64,000 nt of DNA from Paracoccus denitrificans (GTDB taxonomy: Bacteria > Pseudomonadota > Alphaproteobacteria > Rhodobacterales > Rhodobacteraceae), in assembly GCF_900100045.1 (NCBI RefSeq), contig NZ_FNEA01000022.1, positions 1 to 64,000 on the forward strand. Reading direction: 5' to 3'. This document shows, in pieces, positions 8,521 to 16,254 of the stretch; position 1 is the stretch's first letter; the number at the start of each line of letters is the position of its first letter. The translations under genes were made by a program, and so were the position numbers. The notes beneath the pieces are model-generated. The model made no database searches. It was given only the letters and a program-made list of their open reading frames with translations, and was not told the origin of the DNA.

Positions 8521-9773
8521 CCATCATCCCCCTGCCGGCGGGCGATCTGTCGGAACTGCGCCACGCCAGCCCCAGGGTCCGGGCGATTCTGGAAAACGTC
8601 CTGTCGGGCGGCGAGGCCAGCGAGGCCGAGGGCGTCGCCCTGTTCCGCGCCGAGGGCGCCGACAAGCCCGCGCTCTATGCCGCAGCCGACGAGATGCGCC
8701 GCCGCGCCAATGGCGACCGGGTCAGCTTCGTCGTGAACCGTAACATCAACTTCACCAATATCTGCTACATGGGTTGCCGTTTTTGCGGCTTTGCCAAGCG
8801 GTCCGAGGATGAGGGCGCCGAATTCCTGAGCCTGGGCCAGGTGGTCGCCCGCGCGCAGGAAGCCTGGGACCGCGGCGCGACCGAGGTCTGCATCCAGGGC
8901 GGGCTGCATCCGAAGATGGAGGGCGATCACTATCGCCGCATCGTGCTGGCGATCAAGGATGCGCTGCCCGACATGCATATCCACGCCTTTTCGCCCTTCG
9001 AGATCTGGTATGGCGCCTCGAAGTCGAAGATGGGCTATCACGAGTTTCTGGCCGACCTGAAGGCGGCGGGCCTGGGCTCGATCCCCGGCACGGCGGCCGA
9101 GATCCTAGATACGGAGATCCGCCAGCAACTGACCAGGAACAAGCTGTCCACCGAACGCTGGGTCGAGATCGTCCGGGCCGCGCATGAGGTCGGCATCCCC
9201 ACGACCGCGACGATCATGTACGGCCATATCGACGGGCCGGAGCACTGGGCCGCGCATATCGCGCTTTTGCGCAGCATCCAGAAGGATACGGGCGGGTTTA
9301 CCGAGCTGGTGCCGCTATCCTTCGTCCATACCGAATCGCCCCTTTACACGCAGGCGCCGGATCGCGTGCGCCCCGGACCGACCGCGGATGAGGTGGACAA
9401 GATGCATGCCGTCAGCCGGCTGATGCTGGCCGGCTGGATCGACAACATCCAGGTAAGCTGGACCAAGCTGGGTCCAGCGCGCGCGCAGCAAATGCTGTCG
9501 CGGGGCGTCAACGACCTGGGCGGCACGCTGATGAACGAAAGCATCTCGCGTGCCGCGGGTGCCAGCCACGGGCAGGAAATCACCGCGCATGAGCTGGTGC
9601 AGATGATCCGCGCCTCGGGCCGTGTGCCCGTGCGCCGCAGCACGGTCTACGACATCCGCGAGGTCTATGACGACCACGACCCGCAGGCGCTGGCCCCCCT
9701 GGTCGCGCGCAGCGGCGCCGGGCCCCTGGATTTCCTGAACATGTTCCCCGAACGCATCGAGGCTGCCGAATGA
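8517..9773 (+). CDS. cofH: FO synthase subunit 2, radical SAM
   Basis: Joins the tyrosine-derived hydroxybenzyl group to the ribitylaminouracil precursor in FO synthesis. It is a 418-residue radical-SAM protein with CYMGCRFC at residues 83-90 (C-x3-C-x2-C), preceded by the NRNINFTNIC context typical of CofH and the related MqnC/MqnE enzymes. Proximity to CofG, with ATGA overlap (start 8517, cofG stop 8518-8520), settles the assignment to F420 rather than menaquinone synthesis. GGAGAAACGCC serves as ribosome site inside the end of cofG. Note that both the F420 ring and pyrimidine breakdown touch uracil-like chemistry, but no direct link follows from that. Confidence 0.96.
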   Translation: MTIIPLPAGDLSELRHASPRVRAILENVLSGGEASEAEGVALFRAEGADKPALYAAADEMRRRANGDRVSFVVNRNINFTNICYMGCRFCGFAKRSEDEGAEFLSLGQVVARAQEAWDRGATEVCIQGGLHPKMEGDHYRRIVLAIKDALPDMHIHAFSPFEIWYGASKSKMGYHEFLADLKAAGLGSIPGTAAEILDTEIRQQLTRNKLSTERWVEIVRAAHEVGIPTTATIMYGHIDGPEHWAAHIALLRSIQKDTGGFTELVPLSFVHTESPLYTQAPDRVRPGPTADEVDKMHAVSRLMLAGWIDNIQVSWTKLGPARAQQMLSRGVNDLGGTLMNESISRAAGASHGQEITAHELVQMIRASGRVPVRRSTVYDIREVYDDHDPQALAPLVARSGAGPLDFLNMFPERIEAAE

Positions 9774-10723
9774 CCCGCGTCACCCTGCTTGCCGGCGGCG
9801 TCGGCGGCGCCAAGATGGCCGAAGGACTGGCCGCGCTGCCGGGCGTCGACCTGACCGTGATCGGCAATGTCGCCGATGACGACGAGTTTCATGGACTGTG
9901 GGTCTCGCCCGATATCGATACGCTGTCCTATAGCCTGGCCGGGCTGATCGACCGCCGGCAGGGCTGGGGCGTCGCGGACGAAGGGCACCGCGCGCTGGAG
10001 GTGCTGGCGCGGCTGGGCCAGGATTGCTGGATGTCGCTGGGCGACCGCGATTTCGGCCTGCATATCTGGCGGACCATGCGGCGGATGCGCGGCGACCGGC
10101 CCTCGGTCATAGCGGCGGATGCGGCGCGGGCGCTTGGCGTGGGCCCGCGGATCGTCCTGCCGACCGACGACAGGGTGCAGACGCGGGTGCGCACCGATGC
10201 CGGCTGGCTCAGCTTCCAAGAATATTTCGTGCGCGAGAAATGCGCCCCCGAAATCCGCGAGTTGCGCCTTGACGGGATCGAGGCCGCCCGGCCGACCCCC
10301 GAGGCGCTGGCGGCCATCGCCGAGGCCGAGGCGATCGTGATCGCGCCCTCGAACCCGCTGGTCTCGATCGCGCCGATCCTGGCTGTGCTGGGCATCGCCG
10401 AGGGGCTGAGACAGGCCCGCGTGCCGCGCATCGCCGTCAGCCCCTTCATCGCCGGCAAGGTGGTCAAGGGGCCGGCCGACCGGATGATGGCCGCACTGGG
10501 CCTGCGCGCGGATGCCGTGGGCGTCGCGGAACGCTATGCGGGCCTTGCCGACGTGCTGGTGATCGACGACCTGGACAGCGCCCATTCCGCCGCCATCGCC
10601 GCCCGCGGGCTGCATCCGGAATGCCGCCCTATCCTGATGCGGGACCAGGGCGACAAGCAGCGCCTTGCCGCCGAGGTCCTTGAGATCGCGCGGATGCTGG
10701 CCGCGCGCGAGGAGGTCGCATGA
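9770..10723 (+). CDS. cofD: 2-phospho-L-lactate (or PEP) transferase CofD
   Basis: Transfers the phospho-three-carbon acid (phospholactate, phosphoenolpyruvate or phosphoglycerate, depending on lineage) from its guanylyl ester to FO, giving F420-0 or its dehydro/hydroxy form. The 317-residue protein begins with LLAGGVGGAKMAEGLA, the CofD nucleotide/FO loop, followed by NVADDDEFHGLWVSPDIDTL. Start 9770 overlaps the cofH stop by ATGA. It is the third gene of the coupled cof operon. Full length compared with bacterial and archaeal CofD proteins; no key motif appears lost. Confidence 0.95.
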   Translation: MTRVTLLAGGVGGAKMAEGLAALPGVDLTVIGNVADDDEFHGLWVSPDIDTLSYSLAGLIDRRQGWGVADEGHRALEVLARLGQDCWMSLGDRDFGLHIWRTMRRMRGDRPSVIAADAARALGVGPRIVLPTDDRVQTRVRTDAGWLSFQEYFVREKCAPEIRELRLDGIEAARPTPEALAAIAEAEAIVIAPSNPLVSIAPILAVLGIAEGLRQARVPRIAVSPFIAGKVVKGPADRMMAALGLRADAVGVAERYAGLADVLVIDDLDSAHSAAIAARGLHPECRPILMRDQGDKQRLAAEVLEIARMLAAREEVA

Positions 10724-11370
10724 TCCGCCCCGACTGCGCACGGCTGGTGGTCGTGCCGATGAAGGACCCCAGTCGCGCCAAGACCCGGCTGGGCGAGGTG
10801 CTGGACCCCTCGCGCCGCGCAAGGCTGGCGGTGACGCTGTTCAAGCTGACCCTGCAGCGGCTTGGCCGTGCGCAGGGCGCGGTGACGCACGGCTTTGACA
10901 TCGCCACCGTGACCGCAAGCCCCGCAATCGCCAGGCTGGCCCGCGATGCCGGGATCGCGGTGATAGACGAGGGGTCGGCCGATGGTCTGAACGCCGCCGT
11001 GACCCTTGCCGCGGACTGGGCGGCGCTACGCGGCTATGCCTCGCTGGGGGTGCTGCCCGGCGACCTGGCCGCGCCGACGCTGGGCGATCTGCTGCGGCTT
11101 CTGGATCGTCCCGCCGCGCCGGATCTGGCGGTCGTCTGCGCCTCCGCCGATGGCGGGACCAATGCGCTGATCCTGCCGCTGCCCGCACGAATGCGCTTTC
11201 GCTATGGGCAGGGCTCGTTCCGGGCGCATCTGGCCGAGGCCGGCGCGGCGGGGCTGCATACCCTTGCCCCGGCGCTGGGCAGCCTGCGCCATGACGTCGA
11301 CCGGCGCGAGGATCTGCTGGGCTTTTCGCTGCTGCATCACGCGCCCATGACCGTCGAGGCGCGGCCATGA
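10720..11370 (+). CDS. cofC: Phospholactate/PEP guanylyltransferase CofC
   Basis: Activates the three-carbon phosphoacid with GTP to make the donor used by CofD. The protein has 216 residues, about the family length, with the nucleotidyltransferase opening VVVPMKDPSRAKTRLG and the central LGVLPGDLAAP (LPGDL motif for metal and nucleotide). It overlaps cofD by ATGA. In mycobacteria the substrate is PEP, in archaea phospholactate, and in one betaproteobacterial system 3-phosphoglycerate; which is used here cannot be judged by eye. The gene is separate from cofE, unlike some bacterial fusions. Confidence 0.92.
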   Translation: MIRPDCARLVVVPMKDPSRAKTRLGEVLDPSRRARLAVTLFKLTLQRLGRAQGAVTHGFDIATVTASPAIARLARDAGIAVIDEGSADGLNAAVTLAADWAALRGYASLGVLPGDLAAPTLGDLLRLLDRPAAPDLAVVCASADGGTNALILPLPARMRFRYGQGSFRAHLAEAGAAGLHTLAPALGSLRHDVDRREDLLGFSLLHHAPMTVEARP

Positions 11371-12140
11371 ACAGCGTCACCCTGACCGCCGTGCCCGGAG
11401 TGCCCGACATCCAGCCCGGCGACGATCTGGCCGCGATCCTCGGCGATGCCCTGGACCGCGCCGGCCTGTGGCCGGCCGACGGCGATATTCTTTGCGTGGC
11501 GCAGAAGATCGTCTCCAAGGCCGAGGGCTGCCTGATCGCCTATGACGGCGTGACGCCCTCGGATCAAGCGGTCGAGCTGGCGCGCGAACTGGGCAAGGAC
11601 CCGCGCAAGGTGCAGGTGGTGCTGGACGAGACGCGCCGCATCGTGCGCAAGTTCCGCAGCCCCGGCGCGCGCGAGGGCACGATCATCTGCGAGCATCGGT
11701 TGGGCTTTGTCTCGGCCAATGCGGCGGTGGACGAGTCGAACATCGGGGCCGAGGGTGCCGCGCTGATCCTGCCCCGCGACCCCGATGCAAGTTGCCGCGC
11801 ACTGGCCCTGCGGCTGGCGCAGCGCTTTGGCGCCTCGGTCGGGGTTGTGATGACCGATACGTTCGGGCGGCCCTGGCGAATGGGTCAGGTCAATGTCGCC
11901 ATCGGCCTGGCGGGCGTGCCCGCCACCATCCGCGAACAGGGCAATACCGATGCCTGGGGCCGTGTGCTGCAGGTCACCGAGCCGGCCCTGGCCGACGAGA
12001 TCGCGGCGGCCTCGGGGCTGGTGGTGCGCAAGAACGCCCGCACGCCGCTGGTCCTGTTGCGCGGGCTGGACTGGACACCCGCCGCCGACAGCCGCGCCAC
12101 CGACATCATCCGTAAACAGCAGGAGGACATGTTCAGATGA
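11367..12140 (+). CDS. cofE: F420-0:gamma-glutamyl ligase CofE
   Basis: Adds gamma-linked glutamates to F420-0 using GTP. The 257-residue protein is a single CofE domain: [13 protein letters not shown] near residues 45-57, [18 protein letters not shown], and [17 protein letters not shown]. It ends at about the length of archaeal CofE and lacks the C-terminal FMN-dependent nitroreductase-like domain that in mycobacterial FbiB reduces dehydro-F420. ATGA overlap with cofC. The absence of that domain matters if CofC uses PEP here, since another reductase would then be needed. Confidence 0.95.
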   Translation: MNSVTLTAVPGVPDIQPGDDLAAILGDALDRAGLWPADGDILCVAQKIVSKAEGCLIAYDGVTPSDQAVELARELGKDPRKVQVVLDETRRIVRKFRSPGAREGTIICEHRLGFVSANAAVDESNIGAEGAALILPRDPDASCRALALRLAQRFGASVGVVMTDTFGRPWRMGQVNVAIGLAGVPATIREQGNTDAWGRVLQVTEPALADEIAAASGLVVRKNARTPLVLLRGLDWTPAADSRATDIIRKQQEDMFR

Positions 12141-12805
12141 CGATTGCCATCATCGGCGGCACGGGACCGCAGGGGCAGGGGCTGGCGCTGCGCTTTGCCA
12201 TCGCCGGCGTGCCCGTCGCGCTGGGATCGCGCGATGGCGCCCGCGCGGCCGAGATCGCCGCCGAACTGACCGCGCGCCTGCCGCAAGGCGCGGCGCCGAT
12301 CACCGGCCATGACAACGTCGCCGCGACCGCGGCGGCTGAGGAGATGGTCGTCCTGGCCGTGCCCTTTGCCGCCCATGACGCGACGCTGAAAGCGCTCAAG
12401 CCGCATCTGGCGGGCAAGATCCTGGTCGATATCGTCGTGCCGCTGTCGCCCGACGATCCGAAAAAGGTGGCCATGCCCCCCGAGGGCTCGGCCACCGAGG
12501 CGGCGCAGGCGCTGCTTGGCCCCGAGATCCCGGTCGTCGGCGCGTTGCACAACGTGTCGGCCAAGACGCTGGGCACGCTGGAATGGCGGATCAATTGCGA
12601 CATCCTGGTCTGCGGCAACAGCCTCGACGCGCGACGCAAGGTCATGGCGCTGGTCCGCAAGCTGGGGGTCGAGGCCTATAACGCCGGCGACGCGCAGGCG
12701 GCCCGCTGCATCGAGGCGATCACTCCGATCCTGATCCGCATCAACATCTCGAAAGACGTGCCCTTCAGCCATGCGGGACTTCGCATCTGGGCGCCCGATC
12801 ACTGA
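12137..12805 (+). CDS. npdG: NADPH-dependent F420 reductase
   Basis: Exchanges hydride between NADP(H) and F420, so it links the deazaflavin pool to cell metabolism, probably by making F420H2 from NADPH. The 222-residue Rossmann protein has [17 protein letters not shown] at residues 5-20, the NADP-favouring LGSRDGARA, and a conserved [10 protein letters not shown] stretch. It overlaps cofE by ATGA and closes the tightly coupled part of the operon; the LLM gene follows after 34 bp. Its presence means the locus carries F420 synthesis, F420 reduction and a candidate user enzyme. Confidence 0.94.
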   Translation: MTIAIIGGTGPQGQGLALRFAIAGVPVALGSRDGARAAEIAAELTARLPQGAAPITGHDNVAATAAAEEMVVLAVPFAAHDATLKALKPHLAGKILVDIVVPLSPDDPKKVAMPPEGSATEAAQALLGPEIPVVGALHNVSAKTLGTLEWRINCDILVCGNSLDARRKVMALVRKLGVEAYNAGDAQAARCIEAITPILIRINISKDVPFSHAGLRIWAPDH

Positions 12806-12839
12806 CAGTCAAAAGCAACATCCCAACGGGAGGACAGAC

Positions 12840-13841
12840 ATGGAATTCGGTATCTGCTTCAAGGGCTTCGTCGAGCCGAAACGGGCCAGGGCGCTGGTGC
12901 GCCAGGCCGAGAACGCGGGCTTTGCCTATTGCTGGTTCTACGACAGCCACATCCTGTGGCGCGAAAGCTATGTCGCCATGGCGATGTGCATGGAACACAC
13001 CACCACGATGCGCTTCGGCCCCTGCGTGACCAACCCCAACACGCGGGAATGGTCGCATGCCGCCTCGCTTTTCGGATCGCTGGCGAAACAGTCGGGCGGG
13101 CGCTTCGACATCGGCCTGGGGCGGGGCGACAGCGCGGTGCGCGTCATGGGCCGCAAGCCCGCGACGCTGGCCAAGCTGGAAGAGTTCACCCAGGTCGTCA
13201 AGGCGCTGGTCCGAGGCGAGGCCGTGCAATACGGCGAAACCCCCGAGCCCGTGCAATTCCCCTGGGCCGAAGGCTATGAGCTGCCGGTCTGGATCGGGGC
13301 CTATGGTCCCAAGGCGCTGTCCTCGGCCGGGCGCGTCGGCGACGGGCTGATCCTGCAGATCGCCGAGCCCTCGATCGTCAAATGGCTGGCCGACGAGGCC
13401 AGGAAGGCCGGCTCCGAGGCCGGGCGCGACATGTCGAACTACAAGGTCATGGCCGCCGCCCCCGCCCATACCGGCCCGATGGACGAGGCGCTGGAAAAGG
13501 TGAAATGGTTCCCTGCCATGGTGGGCAACCACGTCGCGGACATCGTCGAGAAATACGGCGCCGATACCGATCAGGTGCCCGCCAGCCTGACCTCGTATAT
13601 CGAGAACCGGCGCGGCTACGACTATTCCAAGCACGGCCAGAGCGACAACCCGTATCTGGACTTCATCACCGAGGATATCGTGAAAAGCTTCTGCGTGCTC
13701 GGCACCCCCGAAGAGCATGTCGAAAAGCTGCGCGAGCTGGAAGCGGCCGGCACGACGCAGTTCAATATCTACCTGGACAGCGGCGACGAGGAAAAGATCA
13801 TCGCCGACTATGCCGCAAAGGTCATCCCGGCCTTTCGCTGA
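12840..13841 (+). CDS. LLM-class F420-dependent oxidoreductase (putative)
   Basis: A 333-residue TIM-barrel protein of the bacterial luciferase-like (LLM) superfamily, in the branch near methylene-tetrahydromethanopterin reductase. Visible segments are EFGICFKGF at the start, RFGPCVTNPNTREWS, RFDIGLGRGDSAVR, PVWIGAYGPKAL and FCVLGTPEEHVEKL. GGGAGGACAGAC precedes ATG 12840. It directly follows npdG and ends in a terminator, so it is the natural F420 user of the operon. LLM proteins may use F420 or FMN; the neighbouring cofactor genes favour F420. I infer that it oxidises or reduces a compound related to the hydantoin/dihydropyrimidine pathway encoded next door. The true substrate is unknown. 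Confidence 0.88.
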   Translation: MEFGICFKGFVEPKRARALVRQAENAGFAYCWFYDSHILWRESYVAMAMCMEHTTTMRFGPCVTNPNTREWSHAASLFGSLAKQSGGRFDIGLGRGDSAVRVMGRKPATLAKLEEFTQVVKALVRGEAVQYGETPEPVQFPWAEGYELPVWIGAYGPKALSSAGRVGDGLILQIAEPSIVKWLADEARKAGSEAGRDMSNYKVMAAAPAHTGPMDEALEKVKWFPAMVGNHVADIVEKYGADTDQVPASLTSYIENRRGYDYSKHGQSDNPYLDFITEDIVKSFCVLGTPEEHVEKLRELEAAGTTQFNIYLDSGDEEKIIADYAAKVIPAFR

Positions 13842-13850
13842 GGCCGGCCC

Positions 13851-13881
13851 GGCCGCGCGACCCTCGCGCGGCCATCATTTT
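13851..13881 (+). terminator. Rho-independent terminator of the F420 operon
   Basis: GGCCGCGCGA (13851-13860), loop CCC, TCGCGCGGCC (13864-13873): a perfect 10-bp stem followed by ATCATTTT. It lies ten bases past the LLM stop codon, so the cof operon probably ends here and the regulator downstream is transcribed separately. Confidence 0.75.
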
Positions 13882-13976
13882 CGCCGGGCGTGATCTGGCT
13901 CCTTGCCCCCGCTTGTGCCTATAAGGCGGGGCCGATGCCCTGTATACGGCACCAAGGACAGCCAGAACGACGGCCC

Positions 13977-14600
13977 ATGACGCAACGCAAGCTCCGCCCC
14001 CGAACCCGTATCCAGCGCGAAAAGACCGAACAGATCCTGGCTGCCGCGCTGGATGTCTTTGCCGCCAGCGGCTTTGCCGGCGGGTCGATCAACACCATCG
14101 CCAAGGCGGCAGGGGTTTCGACGCCGAACCTGCTGTATTACTTCAAGAGCAAGGAAGAGATCCGCCGCGAATTGCTGGAGCGGACCTTGCAGCTTTGGAT
14201 GGCGCCGCTGAGCCTGCTCAATCCCAATGGCGACCCGATCGACGAGATCTGCGCCTATATCTCGCGCAAGCTGGAGATATCGAAGAATTTCCCCAAGGAA
14301 AGCAAGCTCTTTGCCTATGAGATGCTGAGCGGACTGGAGGAATCGCGCAAGCAGATCTTCGAAGCGCTGAAGGTGCTTTACTATGCCAAGATCGCGGTGA
14401 TCGAGGACTGGATGAAGTCCGGCCAGATCAATGCCGTCTCGCCGCAGCACCTGATCTTTTCCATCTGGGCCACGACGCAGCACTATTCGGATTTCGATAC
14501 CCAGATCGAGGAACTCTGGCCCGAAAGCTCGGATGCCCGCTATGCCTCGGCCGAGAAGTTCCTGACCGAGATGTATCGGCGTCTGCTCACGCCGAGATGA
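13977..14600 (+). CDS. RutR-like TetR family regulator
   Basis: A 207-residue TetR repressor with an N-terminal helix-turn-helix (roughly residues 20-65: QILAAALDVFAASGF, then GVSTPNLLYYFKSKEE). The ligand domain strongly resembles E. coli RutR, the uracil/thymine-responsive pyrimidine regulator: LQLWMAPLS, KLFAYEMLSG, WMKSGQI and SPQHLIFSIWATTQHYSDF all have close RutR counterparts. I therefore infer that it senses a pyrimidine-like ligand and controls the divergent hydantoin/F420 operons. ATG 13977 is chosen because the homology to TetR starts just after it; an upstream in-frame start would add 29 unlikely residues. Confidence 0.88.
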   Translation: MTQRKLRPRTRIQREKTEQILAAALDVFAASGFAGGSINTIAKAAGVSTPNLLYYFKSKEEIRRELLERTLQLWMAPLSLLNPNGDPIDEICAYISRKLEISKNFPKESKLFAYEMLSGLEESRKQIFEALKVLYYAKIAVIEDWMKSGQINAVSPQHLIFSIWATTQHYSDFDTQIEELWPESSDARYASAEKFLTEMYRRLLTPR

Positions 14601-15071
14601 GGCAGAGATAAGGCGGAGACCCCGGCGATGAAGATCGCCCGCGATGAGACTTCGGCCCGCTCGCCCCGGTCTGGCGCTGCGACGGAACCGGGGCCGCTGC
14701 CGGGACACGCCCGCGCCGGGCTCGGGATCGGCCATGCCCCCGAGGACCGGCGCCCGACCGCCGATCTCACGGTCGAGGAAGGCACTCTTGTCCCCGCCCT
14801 GGCGCGGCGGATGTCGGCCGCGGAGCGTAGGCGCAGGCCGGGCGAGGTCTACAGCCTGCTGCCGGTCGCGTCTGGCCGCGGCAAGCGCATTCTGCGCCGC
14901 CGCCTCGCCTTGTTGCGGCGGCCGAATTGGCGAGCGCGCGATCAGATTTCCCCGGTCGCGCACCGTCCAAGGGACGCCGCCCATGCGTCCGGGCCGCTTG
15001 GGGGCGGCGCAGGGGGGCCGAGCGGCTGCGGGCAACGCGGATCCCCGGGTGTCGCACGCAGCCTGCGCATC
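14601..15071. other. 470-bp gap without a supported gene
   Basis: Between the RutR-like gene and the convergent DUF336 gene. Open frames exist on both strands because the DNA is very GC-rich, but they are arginine/proline-rich, lack ribosome sites and resemble no family I know. The first 50 bases could hold the end of the regulator transcript. I see no repeat or RNA fold I would defend. Confidence 0.35.
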
Positions 15072-15557
15072 TCAGGTGTCGGCGCCGATTGCGGTCAGCC
15101 CGGCCGCCGCGCAGTTCGCATCGATATCGCCCGAGGGCGCGCCGCCGACACCTATGCCCCCGACCAGGGCGCCGCCGAGCCTGATCGGCAGGCCGCCGGC
15201 CTGGATCACCATCCGCGCATCCATGTCGCGCAGGCCGTCATTCGCGGGATTGGTCGCGATGAACTCGGCCAGCCCCGCGGTGTCGCGTCCCATCGCCGCC
15301 GAGGTAAAGGCCTTGCCTTCGGCGCTGCCGGCAGTGTGGGGGCCCGAGCCGTCGGCCTTCAGCAGTGCCTTCGTCGCCCCGTCGCGCGCCACGATGGCGA
15401 CGCTGACATTGTGGCCCTCGGCGACGCAGGCGTTCAGCGCGGCATCTGCCGCCTTGACCGCCAGGTCGAGCGGCAGGTAGGGGGCGGTCGGCAGTTCCTG
15501 TGCGGTCGCGGCCAGCGGTGCAAGAAGCGAGGCGGCGAGAACGAGCTTGCGGATCAT
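15072..15557 (-). CDS. Secreted DUF336 (GlcG/HbpS-like) protein
   Basis: A 161-residue protein with a Sec signal peptide (residues 1-20, MIRKLVLAASLLAPLAATAQ) and one DUF336 domain: LDLAVKAADAALNACVAEG, VSVAIVARDG, GSAEGKAFTSAAMGRDT and the glycine-rich GGLPIRLGGALVGGIGVGG. The family includes GlcG and the haem-binding HbpS of Streptomyces, which partners a sensor kinase. AAAGGAAACCACG precedes ATG 15557. The response-regulator gene ends only about 90 bp upstream on the same strand, and the sensor kinase is next, so the protein may be an extracytoplasmic accessory to that two-component system. Ligand unknown. Confidence 0.9.
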   Translation of the reverse strand: MIRKLVLAASLLAPLAATAQELPTAPYLPLDLAVKAADAALNACVAEGHNVSVAIVARDGATKALLKADGSGPHTAGSAEGKAFTSAAMGRDTAGLAEFIATNPANDGLRDMDARMVIQAGGLPIRLGGALVGGIGVGGAPSGDIDANCAAAGLTAIGADT

Positions 15558-15635
15558 CGTGGTTTCCTTTCGCATTTGATGAAGGGAACCTAGTACCGCC
15601 CGGACCCACCCGGTATTCGTAGGCCTTGCGGTTGC

Positions 15636-15653
15636 CTCCGTAGTTCTACGGAG
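15636..15653. promoter_or_regulatory. Perfect dyad upstream of the DUF336 gene
   Basis: CTCCGTAGTTCTACGGAG is an 8-bp perfect inverted repeat around TT and overlaps the response-regulator stop codon (15646-15648). A second CCTACG half-site lies at 15618-15623. It could be a FixJ/NarL-type response-regulator site driving the DUF336 gene or an attenuating hairpin after the regulator; there is no T-run. The regulator link is inference. Confidence 0.35.
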
Positions 15654-16254
15654 CCGCGCGCCCCTCCAGCCACAGGCGCGTCATCTCGGCCTGCGAGGTG
15701 GTGCCGATCTTGGCGCCGATCGCCGCCCGGTGGCTTTCGACCGTGCGCGGCGACAGGCCCAGCCCTTCGGCGATCTGGCGGGTGGTGAAGCCCGCGGCGA
15801 TGCGGTCCAGCACCTCGGTCTCGCGCGGGGTCAGCGCGGCCAGCAGCGCCAGCGCCTCGGCCCGTTCGGCGCGGCGGCCGAGCATGCGGTCAAGCGCGTC
15901 CTGCGCCTTCTGGATCGCGTCGATCAGATCCTGTTCGTCGATGGGCTTCGACAGGAAATCGACGGCGCCATTGCGAAAGGCGCGGCGGCAGGCCTCGATG
16001 TCGCCATGCCCGGAGATGACGATGGTCGGCCAGTCGATGCCCTGTTCGGCCAGCCGTTCCTGCAGCTTCAGGCCCGAGACGACGGGCATGCGGATGTCGA
16101 GGATCAGGCAGCCGGGAGAAAGCGCGGGCAGCCGGGCCAGGAAGGCCTGCGGATCGGCAAAGCCCGTGACCTGGATGTCGACCGTGGACAGAAGCAGGCC
16201 AAGCGCATGGCGCACCGCCGCGTCGTCATCCACAAGATAGACGGGATGGGTCAT
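15646..16254 (-). CDS. FixJ/NarL-type response regulator
   Basis: A 202-residue two-component regulator. The receiver domain (1-120) has the acidic pair at residues 9-10, phosphoacceptor Asp53 in LILDIRMP, Ser81 in IVISGHGD and Lys103 in LSKPID. A linker leads to a LuxR-type helix-turn-helix (about 140-195: LTPRETEVLDRIAAGFTTRQIAEGLGLSPRTVESHR). Its start overlaps the stop of the sensor kinase (ATGA), so the pair is translated together. FixJ-like regulators of this kind often control respiration, C1 or alcohol metabolism; the target here is not evident, though the DUF336 gene and the divergent Bat operon are nearby. Confidence 0.93.
   Translation of the reverse strand: MTHPVYLVDDDAAVRHALGLLLSTVDIQVTGFADPQAFLARLPALSPGCLILDIRMPVVSGLKLQERLAEQGIDWPTIVISGHGDIEACRRAFRNGAVDFLSKPIDEQDLIDAIQKAQDALDRMLGRRAERAEALALLAALTPRETEVLDRIAAGFTTRQIAEGLGLSPRTVESHRAAIGAKIGTTSQAEMTRLWLEGRAAP

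Noticed and set aside
8517..9773. Menaquinone-pathway radical SAM enzyme (MqnC/MqnE) instead of CofH
   Set aside because: The families are related, but direct coupling to cofG and cofD-cofE settles F420.
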